A stretch of DNA of 22,549 nt from an uncultured Blautia sp. (GCA_934373235.1 CAKROW010000043.1:1-22549); one strand, 5' to 3'; counted from the first letter of the stretch, positions 14,141 to 21,542 are shown. Notes: generated from the letters alone by a model not told the origin. Numbers and translations: made by a program.

Positions 14141-15508
14141 TTACCGGCTGTCCTGTCTGCGTTTATTTAACTCCGGAAGCACGGTGACCAGCATGGTAAT
14201 AAAACAGGCACACCCGCCTGCAAGATTGGATACAGGTTCTGCCCAGAACACTCCGTCTGTTCCCATCCCTCCCACGTAAGGAAGGATGATGGTAAGAGGC
14301 GCCACGATCACAGCTTTTCTCAAAAGAGAAAAAAATGTCGCCCGCTTCGCCTTCCCCAGAGCTACGAACACACTTTGTCCTGTAAACTGAAATGCCATAA
14401 AACAAAAACCGAAAAAATAAATATGAAGAGCCGGTATCCCCTTTTCCAGGATCATCGGCTCATTACTGAAGATCCGGATAAAAAAGCCGGGAACCAGCTT
14501 CAGGATGGCCCATCCTGCCATAGTGTAGGACACACATACCACAGTCAGGAATCCGATAGCTTTTTTAACCTTATCAAAAGCCCTTTCTCCGTAATTAAAG
14601 CTGATCACAGGAGAAGCCCCGCTGGTAAGCCCATGCACCGGAATGGTAAAAATATCCCTCACAGAGTTAAGTACTGTCATAACTCCTACATACACATCTC
14701 CGCCCCAGATCTGCAAAGTAGCATTACATACCACCTGCACCAGGCTGTTGGTAAATGCCATAAAAAATCCGGACATACCAAGACTTACGATCTGTCCCAC
14801 TCTTTTCCAGCTTATCTTCATGGATGATCTCTGAAGCTTGACCGGAGCTTTCACAAACAGGAAACGAAGCACCCACGCTGCCGAGCAGAACTGGGAAAAT
14901 ACTGTTGCCACGGCTGCTCCTCTCACGCCCATGTGAAGCCCAAAAATAAGCAGCGGATCCAGCACGATATTCAGAACCGCTCCGATGAGAATGGTCAGCA
15001 TTCCCATACTGCCAAAGCCCTGGCTGTTGATAAAAGGATTCATACCCAGTGTGATCATCACAAACAGTGTTCCCAGAAGATAGATCCTTATGTATGCGCC
15101 TGCATAGGGAAAGGTAACGTCACTGGCACCAAACAGATAAAGCACCGGTCTGTGGAACAGAAGTCCCATAACTGTAAGGATCATCCCCGTGCCAATAAGC
15201 ATGACAAAAGTATTTCCCATTAACATTCCTGCCTCGTCATCGTTTCCTCTTCCTCTCTCCATGGAAAACAAGGGAGAACCGCCATTTCCAAAAAGATAGG
15301 TAAATGCCGTGATCAGAGAAATAACAGGGAAACATAATCCCACACCTGTAAGAGCTGACGCTCCGCTTCCCGGGATCCTGCCGATATAAATACGGTCTAC
15401 CACATTATACAAAAGATTCAGTATCTGCGCAATGATCATAGGCACAGCAACCTCCATGATATTACGGTACACACTTCCTGTGGAAAAATCCGTCTGATGC
15501 GTTTTCAT
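14141..15508 (-). CDS. MATE family efflux transporter (upstream of bile salt hydrolase)
   Basis: A 455-residue protein with about 12 membrane segments, of the DinF/NorM-like MATE superfamily. The start FSTGSVYRNIMEVAVPMIIAQ (in part), then LLYNVVDRIYIGR, carries the family's first-helix motif. It is clearly different from the MATE protein at the left end of the window, so this is not a recent duplication. The ATG at 15506-15508 follows AAAGGTGG and a promoter at 15542-15570. It is the first gene of the unit with the bile salt hydrolase and the DUF1015 protein. The substrate is unknown; export of bile acids or their toxic products would fit the neighbour but is inference. Confidence 0.9.
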   Translation of the reverse strand: MKTHQTDFSTGSVYRNIMEVAVPMIIAQILNLLYNVVDRIYIGRIPGSGASALTGVGLCFPVISLITAFTYLFGNGGSPLFSMERGRGNDDEAGMLMGNTFVMLIGTGMILTVMGLLFHRPVLYLFGASDVTFPYAGAYIRIYLLGTLFVMITLGMNPFINSQGFGSMGMLTILIGAVLNIVLDPLLIFGLHMGVRGAAVATVFSQFCSAAWVLRFLFVKAPVKLQRSSMKISWKRVGQIVSLGMSGFFMAFTNSLVQVVCNATLQIWGGDVYVGVMTVLNSVRDIFTIPVHGLTSGASPVISFNYGERAFDKVKKAIGFLTVVCVSYTMAGWAILKLVPGFFIRIFSNEPMILEKGIPALHIYFFGFCFMAFQFTGQSVFVALGKAKRATFFSLLRKAVIVAPLTIILPYVGGMGTDGVFWAEPVSNLAGGCACFITMLVTVLPELNKRRQDSR

Positions 15509-15541
15509 ACTGCTTTACCACCTTTATTATCTGTTTTTTAT

Positions 15542-15570
15542 ATTTTACCTCGATTGTATCTGTAAATCAA
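15542..15570 (-). promoter_or_regulatory. Promoter for the MATE-bile salt hydrolase-DUF1015 unit
   Basis: On the minus strand TTGATT (15565-15570) and TAAAAT (15542-15547), 17 bases apart, about 34 bases before the MATE start. It diverges from the microcompartment promoter only 20 bases away, so one bound protein could affect both. Confidence 0.6.
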
Positions 15571-15590
15571 ATAAATCACATATTTATTCC

Positions 15591-15619
15591 TTGTAATTTT
15601 TTGTAATTCCCGATATAAT
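15591..15619 (+). promoter_or_regulatory. Strong promoter for the microcompartment shell pair
   Basis: TTGTAA (15591-15596), a 17-base spacer and a perfect TATAAT (15614-15619). The transcript would carry a leader of about 80 bases before the shell gene, in which I see no known riboswitch. Confidence 0.78.
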
Positions 15620-15706
15620 AAAAGAAAGAAAAAGAAAACGGTAATGATTTCACATCCAATCGGTCACGAATCAACATTTGTGAGATCATCCGAAGGAGGA
15701 AATCTT

Positions 15707-16006
15707 ATGGAAAATAATTACAGCAAACTGGCAGTAGGCGTCTTTGAGATGGACAATCTGGTTGCCTGCTTCGTAGCTCTTGACGCTGCCTCCAAGGCGG
15801 CCAATGTAAGCATCCAGAGTGTGGAGCGTAACCGTCTCAAAAGCGGTGCCTGTGTAAAGATCAGGGGATCTGTATCAGATGTGACTGCTGCCATGGAAGT
15901 AGCAATTGAAGCCGGAAAGCCTTATGGCAAGCTGGTTTCCCACACAGTGATCGCATCTCCTTCCGAGGATACGGAGATCGCGCTTAAGATGACCATAAAC
16001 AAATAG
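15707..16006 (+). CDS. Bacterial microcompartment shell protein (BMC-H type), first of pair
   Basis: A 99-residue single BMC domain (Pfam00936 fold) protein. Such proteins form flat hexamers that tile the protein shell of a metabolic compartment. The start LAVGVFEMDNLVACFVALDAASKAANV matches the family (in part), and the pore-loop region RLKSG (43-47) aligns with KIGSG of PduA-type shell proteins, followed by the typical VKIRGSVSDVTAAMEVAIEAG (in part). The ATG at 15707 follows AAGGAGGA (15693-15700); the open frame to 15644 adds 21 residues without support. It has its own promoter, and the second shell gene begins 17 bases after its stop. No pentamer (EutN/CcmL-type) protein, signature enzyme or encapsulation peptide is seen nearby. 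Confidence 0.9.
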   Translation: MENNYSKLAVGVFEMDNLVACFVALDAASKAANVSIQSVERNRLKSGACVKIRGSVSDVTAAMEVAIEAGKPYGKLVSHTVIASPSEDTEIALKMTINK

Positions 16007-16023
16007 GAAGTGAGGATACAGAT

Positions 16024-16314
16024 ATGACATATGGTGCATTTGGATTAGTTGAGGTTGTAGGAAGCAGTAACGCCATTCTCGTTATTGACCAGATGTTAAA
16101 GACTTCTGAGGTTTCCTTCCGTACATGGCAGACAAAATGCGGTGGACACGCAACTGTATTTATGAGCGGTGATGTGTCAGCAGTCACAGCCGCAGTTGAG
16201 AGCATCAAGGGGAATCCTCCCTGTGAGGTGGTTGCAAGCGCTGTGATCTCCAATCCTTCCGGCGAGACCGTCCGCCTGGTTGACGAGGAAGCAGCCCGCA
16301 ATCATTTTGCCTGA
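16024..16314 (+). CDS. Bacterial microcompartment shell protein (BMC-H type), second of pair
   Basis: A 96-residue single BMC domain protein, distinct from its neighbour. AFGLVEVVGSSNAILVIDQMLKT (5-27, in part) is the classic N-terminal strand and helix, and GDVSAVTAAVESI is the classic second helix. The pore loop reads KCGGH (38-42) where many hexamers have KIGSG, placing six cysteines and six histidines around the hexamer pore; this could bind a metal or Fe-S cluster or carry redox chemistry (inference). The C-terminus is extended by about 15 charged residues. A GGAAGTGAGG-like ribosome site lies in the short gap after the first gene. The 3' end overlaps the end of mocA on the other strand by 13 bases, and no terminator is visible. 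Confidence 0.9.
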   Translation: MTYGAFGLVEVVGSSNAILVIDQMLKTSEVSFRTWQTKCGGHATVFMSGDVSAVTAAVESIKGNPPCEVVASAVISNPSGETVRLVDEEAARNHFA

Positions 16315-16886
16315 ACAGGTCTGTCCAGATCTGTAAGTTCCCGGCCGTCAAGTACCGGAAAAATGGCAGTGTCCTGGCGGTGAGCCATTATCACCTGCTT
16401 TCCGCCCACATCACCGGTAAGCTTCATAAGCTCCGGGTAATATTTTCGCGAAAAAATACAGGGATTACCTGTTTTTCCCTTTGTGGAGACACAGGCGATC
16501 CCCTTTTTTTCTTTCAGAAAAGTGTCCACAAGACTGAGGATCGTATCCGCTGTAAGCCATGGCTGATCTGCTACTGTAAAAAGACAGGCATCGGAGGTTT
16601 CATTGGCAAGAAGTCCTATCTTCACAGAAGAAGAAATCCCCTCATCCGGATGGACATTATAATAAACGCCGGCTCCTGCTGTTCTTGCCGTTGCAGCAAT
16701 AGCTTCATACTGTGTCACTACAGTAATGTGGCTGCGGATCCCCCTTCTCGTCAGTTCCCGGCATACACATTCAAGTTGCGTAAGAATATGTCGATACATA
16801 GGTTCTCCCCCGATCTCATACAAAAGTTTGTTCGATCCAAATCTCCGGCTGTTTCCTGCTGCCAGCATGATCAGTGAAATCTTCAT
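16302..16886 (-). CDS. mocA: Molybdenum cofactor cytidylyltransferase-like protein (MocA family)
   Basis: Transfers a nucleotide, usually CMP, to molybdopterin to make the dinucleotide cofactor of xanthine dehydrogenase-type enzymes. The 194-residue NTP-transferase has the signature LAAGNSRRFGSNKLL (8-22), a metal-binding VADQPW segment and TGDVGGK. MobA (GMP) is less likely given the neighbours. The ATG at 16884-16886 is chosen because AGGTG lies just upstream and the yqeC stop is 1 base away; the frame is also open from an ATG at 16898, adding MRCD. It is the last gene of the yqeB-yqeC-mocA set and meets the microcompartment pair end to end. No hydroxylase structural gene is in the window. 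Confidence 0.88.
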   Translation of the reverse strand: MKISLIMLAAGNSRRFGSNKLLYEIGGEPMYRHILTQLECVCRELTRRGIRSHITVVTQYEAIAATARTAGAGVYYNVHPDEGISSSVKIGLLANETSDACLFTVADQPWLTADTILSLVDTFLKEKKGIACVSTKGKTGNPCIFSRKYYPELMKLTGDVGGKQVIMAHRQDTAIFPVLDGRELTDLDRPVQAK

Positions 16887-16887
16887 A

Positions 16888-17649
16888 TCACACCTCATAC
16901 CAGAATCCCTTTTTCAGGCTTCCTGCCTTTGCAGGGATTCCTTTTTTCCTACACTGATGTAAAATATGTTCCCATACTTCCCGGGATACAATATCTGTCT
17001 TGTTAAAATATATCAGATAAGGCCGGTCTCCCATGTTTTTTCTCAATGCAAGTGGAGATTCTGCCAGTTTGATCATATCATCTGTTTCAATTCTCTCATC
17101 CAGGCTTTTTTTCAGAAATTCTGCCCCGGATGCCGGTCTGTGCATCACCTCTTTAAGAGGCCTGCCTATGGCATCCAGTCCTGCCACAGCGATCACTGCC
17201 TCTGCCTCTTCTGGCATGGCAGGCTCCCAGATTTCCGGAAATTTAAGAGGCAGTCCTCTGGAACCATCAGCCTCAATAAGAAGAATATCACACAGGCTTT
17301 TCAGTTCCGGCAGTCTGACCTCCGGCCTGGAAATCTTGGGGTTTCCCGCTTCATGGGCTGCCACAAACACATAACCGGTTGCGGCAGATTTTCTTTCCAC
17401 TTCTTTTCTGAGTATGTCCGGTTCTTTTGAATTTTCCGGTCCACAGTTTACAAAAGGGCATTCCGGATCCCATGCCATATGGGTGGTAGTGGTAATGAGC
17501 ACCTTTTTTTTCAGTGCTGCCCACTCCTGTGCAAGGCGGATGATCAGACTGGTCTTTCCCCCGCCTCCTGTAACTGCAAGGATCAGGCTGCTTTTCTCCT
17601 CAAGTCCCGGAAGATGGCAGAACTCTTTGTGGGTCTTTTCTTCACTCAT
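16888..17649 (-). CDS. yqeC: Selenium-dependent hydroxylase accessory protein YqeC
   Basis: YqeC is a putative nucleotide-binding protein conserved with YqeB in selenium-using bacteria that have selenium-dependent molybdenum hydroxylases; its reaction is not settled. The 253 residues contain the P-loop-like AVTGGGGKTSL (25-35) with Lys32-Thr33, then LITTTTHM, both family hallmarks, and later LIEADGSRGLPLK with conserved acidic residues. The ATG at 17647-17649 overlaps the yqeB stop (ATGAGTGA), so coupled translation is likely. A GTG at 17688 would add 13 residues and lies deeper in yqeB; I consider it less likely, though the ribosome site for the ATG is weak. Confidence 0.9.
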   Translation of the reverse strand: MSEEKTHKEFCHLPGLEEKSSLILAVTGGGGKTSLIIRLAQEWAALKKKVLITTTTHMAWDPECPFVNCGPENSKEPDILRKEVERKSAATGYVFVAAHEAGNPKISRPEVRLPELKSLCDILLIEADGSRGLPLKFPEIWEPAMPEEAEAVIAVAGLDAIGRPLKEVMHRPASGAEFLKKSLDERIETDDMIKLAESPLALRKNMGDRPYLIYFNKTDIVSREVWEHILHQCRKKGIPAKAGSLKKGFWYEV

Positions 17650-18478
17650 AAGGCAGAACCCTGTTGGAAAGAAGGATCTCCACCACACTGCCGGCCAGGC
17701 ATCTTGCCTTGTCTGAGATGGTATAGCAATTTTTCTTCTGCTCTGCCCTGGGATCGATATCTGCGATCTTCATTCCCTTAAATACCGGATATCCGTCCCG
17801 GATCAGCCCGCGGATCACACCGGAAATGGTTGCCTTTACCGGAGTCTCTCCAACCATGGCGATCACCTGGTCTTTTTCCACCAGATCTGCAATCCGGGAA
17901 ATGTTTCGCATCACCCCATCTGCAGGCGAATGGATCACACGTTCTTTTCCCACACCTGCAATGATCCCGGGCACACCGGTATTGGGAAGAGCCTGCCCCT
18001 CACTGAGTATCCTGGCAAGGTTATGTCCCCGCATGGTCTCCACCACATAGTCTACATCCTCACCGGCTGTAAAGCCAGGTCCCATGCCAACTGTAAGAGA
18101 TGCCATGGTCCTGTTTGTTCCAAGATTTTTCTTCGCAAGAATTCCGTCTATAACAACTGCAGGATGAAGATGTGGGATGCACTTCCCCTCCGGATCTGTA
18201 AGAAGAGGGATTTCATCTGCCTTCCAGCACTCCTCACAGGATTTGAACAGATCACATGCAGAGGGATCTTTCTCCTCATCCCAGAAGATCCTTCTGCAGC
18301 CCACACCTTCCACTTCTGTCACCTTATCATAAACTGCCTCGCTGAAAGCCACATAACGACGGATAGCACTTGGATGGTCACTTTCCAGGATCAGTACATA
18401 ATATCCGCACCGGAAAAGCCTGTGTATCACACCGGTAGCCAGATCTCCACCGCCACGTACCAGAATCAGATTTTTCAT
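17642..18478 (-). CDS. yqeB: Selenium-dependent molybdenum hydroxylase system protein YqeB
   Basis: A 278-residue protein of the YqeB/EF2570 family, linked by comparative genomics to maturation of selenium-dependent molybdenum hydroxylases such as purine hydroxylase and some xanthine dehydrogenases. The N-terminus LILVRGGGDLATGVIHRLF has a Rossmann-like glycine-rich motif (in part), followed by conserved HPAVVIDGILAKKN and GPGFTAGEDVDYVVET in the middle, and a C-terminal barrel-like region. The start codon overlaps the DUF975 stop by one base (TGATG), and yqeC overlaps its own stop. The protein may act in inserting or handling the labile selenium of the cofactor; that is a family-level inference. 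Confidence 0.92.
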   Translation of the reverse strand: MKNLILVRGGGDLATGVIHRLFRCGYYVLILESDHPSAIRRYVAFSEAVYDKVTEVEGVGCRRIFWDEEKDPSACDLFKSCEECWKADEIPLLTDPEGKCIPHLHPAVVIDGILAKKNLGTNRTMASLTVGMGPGFTAGEDVDYVVETMRGHNLARILSEGQALPNTGVPGIIAGVGKERVIHSPADGVMRNISRIADLVEKDQVIAMVGETPVKATISGVIRGLIRDGYPVFKGMKIADIDPRAEQKKNCYTISDKARCLAGSVVEILLSNRVLPYE

Positions 18479-19260
18479 CAGATATCAAAGCCTCCTGTTT
18501 TATAGGTACCTCCTGTCACATTCCCTGCTGAAAGCAGGTCATAAAGCTCTGCTGATGTAGCGTCCTTATAAGGATTTACATAGAACAGGCCTACGATCCC
18601 AAAGGTGATCGAGGACAGGATATCCCAGGGAATGAAAGAAAGATCCAGCACAAAAGTATTCCATTTCTGTCCATTCATCATCTGTCTGCTTTTTTCAAAA
18701 GCTTCTTTTCTGTCCATATTGGGATATTCCGCAAGAAGATACGGAACCATCCGGTATTCATAAGCTTTTATAATTCCCGGGATAATAAACAGAAGGCTCC
18801 AGAGGAATGTATAAAGATCTCTCAGGAACATGGTAACAACCACATTTCCGTAATTTCCGGAACGGAACAGGCTTAAAATCTTATCGACACCTGGTCTTCC
18901 GTAAAGGTTTTCGATATAAAAGCTTCTTCCACCGGCTTCCAGCACATTTCCCACCAGGATATGGAAGAGGATTCCAAGCAGACCGATAAGGATCAGCATG
19001 GAAATTCCCACTGTGGCAAGAAGAAGCCCAAACGGAGAACGTACTGTGTGTAAGATCCCGTTTACAGAATCATAGGTTGACACACTGCTGTCAGATGTGA
19101 ACCATTCTTTCACACCGGACTTTCCGGAACCGGATGCGCTGGCCGCTGATACGATAGCAATGATAAGGCTCACCAGAACCGCTGACCAGTAATTTTTGTA
19201 AAAAGCACCTTTGGCTCTTGTTTTAAGTTCTCCTCTGTTCCAAAAAATATTATTGTTCAT
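18478..19260 (-). CDS. DUF975 family membrane protein
   Basis: A 260-residue integral membrane protein of the DUF975 family, function unknown. After a charged start (WNRGELKTRAKGAFYKNYW, in part, the family hallmark), hydrophobic segments lie near residues 28-45, 80-105, 125-150 and at the C-terminal third. The motif FIPGIIKAYEYRMVPYLLAEYPN is typical (in part), followed by AFEKSRQMMNGQKW. It is placed between the cob genes and the selenium-molybdenum genes with 3 bases before and a one-base overlap after, so it is part of the same run. Its ribosome site GGAGGG lies within the end of the phosphatase gene. Nothing in it suggests a cobalamin or molybdenum role. Confidence 0.85.
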   Translation of the reverse strand: MNNNIFWNRGELKTRAKGAFYKNYWSAVLVSLIIAIVSAASASGSGKSGVKEWFTSDSSVSTYDSVNGILHTVRSPFGLLLATVGISMLILIGLLGILFHILVGNVLEAGGRSFYIENLYGRPGVDKILSLFRSGNYGNVVVTMFLRDLYTFLWSLLFIIPGIIKAYEYRMVPYLLAEYPNMDRKEAFEKSRQMMNGQKWNTFVLDLSFIPWDILSSITFGIVGLFYVNPYKDATSAELYDLLSAGNVTGGTYKTGGFDI

Positions 19261-19263
19261 CTC

Positions 19264-19863
19264 TTATCCCTCCAGATATCTTTTGCAGACTTTCAGTTTT
19301 TTATCTCCTTTTTCCCAGGCTGAGAGATCCAGGGAAACCTTATAGCCGCCTCCGTTTTTTACATGCCATTCATAAAACTGTCCGGACGGTTCTCCATATT
19401 TTTCCATAATGTTCATGATGGTTCCTCCGTGAACCACCAGCGCTGCTTTTCGGATCTCTTTCTGTATGCACATGTGCACTGCCTTCTCAAATCCCCGGAG
19501 ACTTCTATTTTTAAAATCTTCCCTGCTTTCCCCGCCTGGAAAAGGAAGAGTTCCGTTGCTGTCGATCCATGCCTGGTATGCGGTATTTCCGGAAAGCTCC
19601 TTATAATTTCTGTTCTCAAACTCACCAAAGTCACATTCCGAAAGTTCTCTTATTATCACAGGCTCATTTTCCGGATACAAAATCCCGGCAGTTTCCAGGC
19701 ATCTTATAAGCGGGCTGCAAAAAACTGCTTCCACCGGCTCACAGGAAAGTCCCTGAAGAAAAGCTTTTCCCTCTTCTGTAAGAGGTTCATCAGTTACACC
19801 GATATAACGTTTCAGAGCATTTCCGGCAGTTTCTCCGTGGCGGACCAGACAGATCTCAGCCAT
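19264..19863 (-). CDS. Histidine phosphatase family protein, probable alpha-ribazole phosphatase (CobC-like)
   Basis: A 199-residue phosphatase of the phosphoglycerate mutase-like fold. LVRHGETAGN (6-15) holds the phosphorylated His9 and Arg8-Gly10; ECDFGEFENRNYKEL (in part) carries the acid residue region and VVHGGTI the second catalytic His. In the cobalamin pathway CobC removes phosphate from alpha-ribazole phosphate or adenosylcobalamin 5'-phosphate. The assignment rests on location: it overlaps the short CobU-like gene by 8 bases and follows cobT-cobU-cobS. Other histidine phosphatases look alike, so the substrate is inferred. Confidence 0.85.
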   Translation of the reverse strand: MAEICLVRHGETAGNALKRYIGVTDEPLTEEGKAFLQGLSCEPVEAVFCSPLIRCLETAGILYPENEPVIIRELSECDFGEFENRNYKELSGNTAYQAWIDSNGTLPFPGGESREDFKNRSLRGFEKAVHMCIQKEIRKAALVVHGGTIMNIMEKYGEPSGQFYEWHVKNGGGYKVSLDLSAWEKGDKKLKVCKRYLEG

Positions 19864-20236
19864 TTTTGATCACCGTCCCGATTCCGCAGACAACCCGGAT
19901 AACCCGCTTGCTGTACCCTGCAAGTTCTGTACAGATCCTTCCCACTGCTTCCCGGTATTTCCGTTCAAAAGCATCTATGGGCACGATTCCGTAGCCAACC
20001 TCCTCAGATACCAGGATCACATCCGGATTCTCTTTTTTCAGTCTCAACACAAGATTCTCCAGGTCTTTCTCCTCCTTCAGGCTCTTCCTTATGTACTCCT
20101 GAAATCCCAGCACACCCTGCGTCCTGCACAGACCATCCTCATCAAGATCTTTGGCTTCTTTCCACTCCACTTCCGGATATGTCATTTTGGCATAAGTCTC
20201 TTTTCCCTGAAAAGCTCCTCCGATCACCATTTCCAT
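19856..20236 (-). CDS. Short CobU-like protein lacking the guanylylation histidine
   Basis: A 126-residue relative of the cobinamide kinase/guanylyltransferase CobU, about two-thirds the usual length. It keeps a P-loop-like GGAFQGKET at the N-terminus and the C-terminal EEVGYGIVPID, YREAVGRICTELA and RVVCGI block that matches CobU. It lacks the HRxxR segment that in CobU holds the histidine that becomes guanylylated, and the P-loop has Glu where Ser or Thr is usual. The start at 20236 is chosen because AAGGGG is well spaced from it; an upstream GTG (20242) is too close to that site. It lies between cobS and the phosphatase. It may be a kinase-only enzyme, a regulator or a subunit; unknown. 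Confidence 0.78.
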   Translation of the reverse strand: MEMVIGGAFQGKETYAKMTYPEVEWKEAKDLDEDGLCRTQGVLGFQEYIRKSLKEEKDLENLVLRLKKENPDVILVSEEVGYGIVPIDAFERKYREAVGRICTELAGYSKRVIRVVCGIGTVIKNG

Positions 20237-20250
20237 TTCCACTCACCCCT

Positions 20251-21018
20251 TTAATATAAACTACTGACCACTGCCAGCACAACCGTCATGGCCACTTCAC
20301 AGATACAGAGGAAAAATCCCGCCAGATCTCCGGTGGTTCCTCCAAAATACTTCATGGCTGTATGATGATACCACCAGAATACCAGAAGTGCCGCCACAAA
20401 AGCGCAGGCTCCGTAAACCGGCTCTGCAAGTACCATACACGCCAAAAGCACCACTGCCAATATGATCAGCACATTTCTGCAGGCAACGTCTGCCGCATCT
20501 CTTGAAAACTCTGCCACTGTTCCGTCTTTCCTTGCTTTTGGAAAAACAATGACTCCGATTCCCGAAAGGCATCTGGATACCATATACCCCAGACACATGA
20601 CCACTACTGCTTTCCTGCTTAAAAGAACCTGGCTCCAGCCTCCGAACCACAGTAGAAAATAGACACAGCCCGTGATCACCGCAAATGCCCCTGCGTGGGA
20701 ATCCTTAAGGATCTCCAGCCTTCTGGTGCGCTCCTGCCAGGAACTTAAGGCATCAGAGGTATCCAGAAGTCCGTCAACATGGATTCCCCCGGTAACAAGT
20801 ACCGGAATCAGTGTAAGAAGCACTGCCAGAAACGTATCTGTAAGCCTTCCTGCTCCCAGGAAATATACCGCCCATGTGAGGATTCCAATTGCTCCCCCGA
20901 TAAACGGAAAGAAGCACATCATATATTTCAGGTTTTCTTTGTTCCAGTCCACCATCGGCATGGGGATCTTGGAAAACATGGCAAAGGCTGCCTTAGCACT
21001 GTTCCAGAGACTTTTCAC
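20251..21018 (-). CDS. cobS: Adenosylcobinamide-GDP ribazoletransferase (cobalamin synthase)
   Basis: Membrane enzyme that joins adenosylcobinamide-GDP to alpha-ribazole (phosphate), completing the nucleotide loop of cobalamin. The 255 residues include FSKIPMP near the start, the conserved GGIHVDGLLDTSDAL motif (with its Asp residues) and several membrane helices, with WWYHHTAMKYFGGTTGDLAG (in part) near the end. Two in-frame GTG codons are possible starts. The one at 21016-21018 has AGGGAGG 8 bases upstream; the one at 21027 overlaps that ribosome site and is less likely. Either way it overlaps the end of cobU by about 26-35 bases. Confidence 0.93.
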   Translation of the reverse strand: MKSLWNSAKAAFAMFSKIPMPMVDWNKENLKYMMCFFPFIGGAIGILTWAVYFLGAGRLTDTFLAVLLTLIPVLVTGGIHVDGLLDTSDALSSWQERTRRLEILKDSHAGAFAVITGCVYFLLWFGGWSQVLLSRKAVVVMCLGYMVSRCLSGIGVIVFPKARKDGTVAEFSRDAADVACRNVLIILAVVLLACMVLAEPVYGACAFVAALLVFWWYHHTAMKYFGGTTGDLAGFFLCICEVAMTVVLAVVSSLY

Positions 21019-21541
21019 AGCATTCACCTCCCTTATGGTGTACCGGGATACCGTAAACTACCTCCGTCACCTGATCTGCCAGCTCTGCCATCCGGCAGTT
21101 GATCTCTCCCAGCACCTGCTGATAGGCCTTTGTCTCACTGTCATATGGAAAACCGTCAGAAAAGATCTCATTTGTGACGATCACCACATGCCGCACCTGT
21201 TTTTTTACATGTTTCACGCCTTCTATCACATGGTCTGCCACCAGAGCTGCATCTGCGCCCTCCCGGAACATCTCATTTGCCACCAGATTTGACATACACT
21301 CCAGAAGCACCACGCTGTCGGAAGGAAGAAAAAGTTCATCCAGATCCCTGTACCGTTCCACAGTTTCAAAGCCTTTGCCTGCGCGCATCCGTCTGTGGCG
21401 GTCAATCCTCCGCCTGCTTTCCGGATCAAAAGCCTGCATGGTGGCAATATAGATCCGCCTTGCCTCCCCGAAGGAGATCACCCTGTCTTCTGCATAGGCA
21501 GACTTTCCGCTGCCACTGCCTCCTGTTACCAGCACCATCAT
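20993..21541 (-). CDS. cobU: Bifunctional adenosylcobinamide kinase / adenosylcobinamide-phosphate guanylyltransferase
   Basis: Phosphorylates adenosylcobinamide and then transfers GMP to make adenosylcobinamide-GDP. The 182 residues show the Walker A GGSGSGKSAYAE (7-18), IATMQAFDPE, and RRIDRHRRMR with the histidine that forms the GMP-enzyme. LECMSNLVANEM (Walker B-like region) and VTNEIFSDGFPYD follow. The family's usual TNEVG..IVP is somewhat changed here (EIFSDGFPYD). The start is the ATG at 21541 or the adjacent one at 21538; the cobT stop lies 1 base upstream. Its 3' end runs into cobS. Confidence 0.94.
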   Translation of the reverse strand: MMVLVTGGSGSGKSAYAEDRVISFGEARRIYIATMQAFDPESRRRIDRHRRMRAGKGFETVERYRDLDELFLPSDSVVLLECMSNLVANEMFREGADAALVADHVIEGVKHVKKQVRHVVIVTNEIFSDGFPYDSETKAYQQVLGEINCRMAELADQVTEVVYGIPVHHKGGECCEKSLEQC

Positions 21542-21542
21542 A

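Noticed and set aside
138..15508. The two MATE genes as a recent duplication
   Set aside because: Their N-termini and helix sequences differ throughout; they share only the superfamily pattern.
15644..15706. Upstream-extended start for the first shell protein
   Set aside because: AAGGAGGA at 15693-15700 points to the ATG at 15707, and the BMC domain begins right after it.
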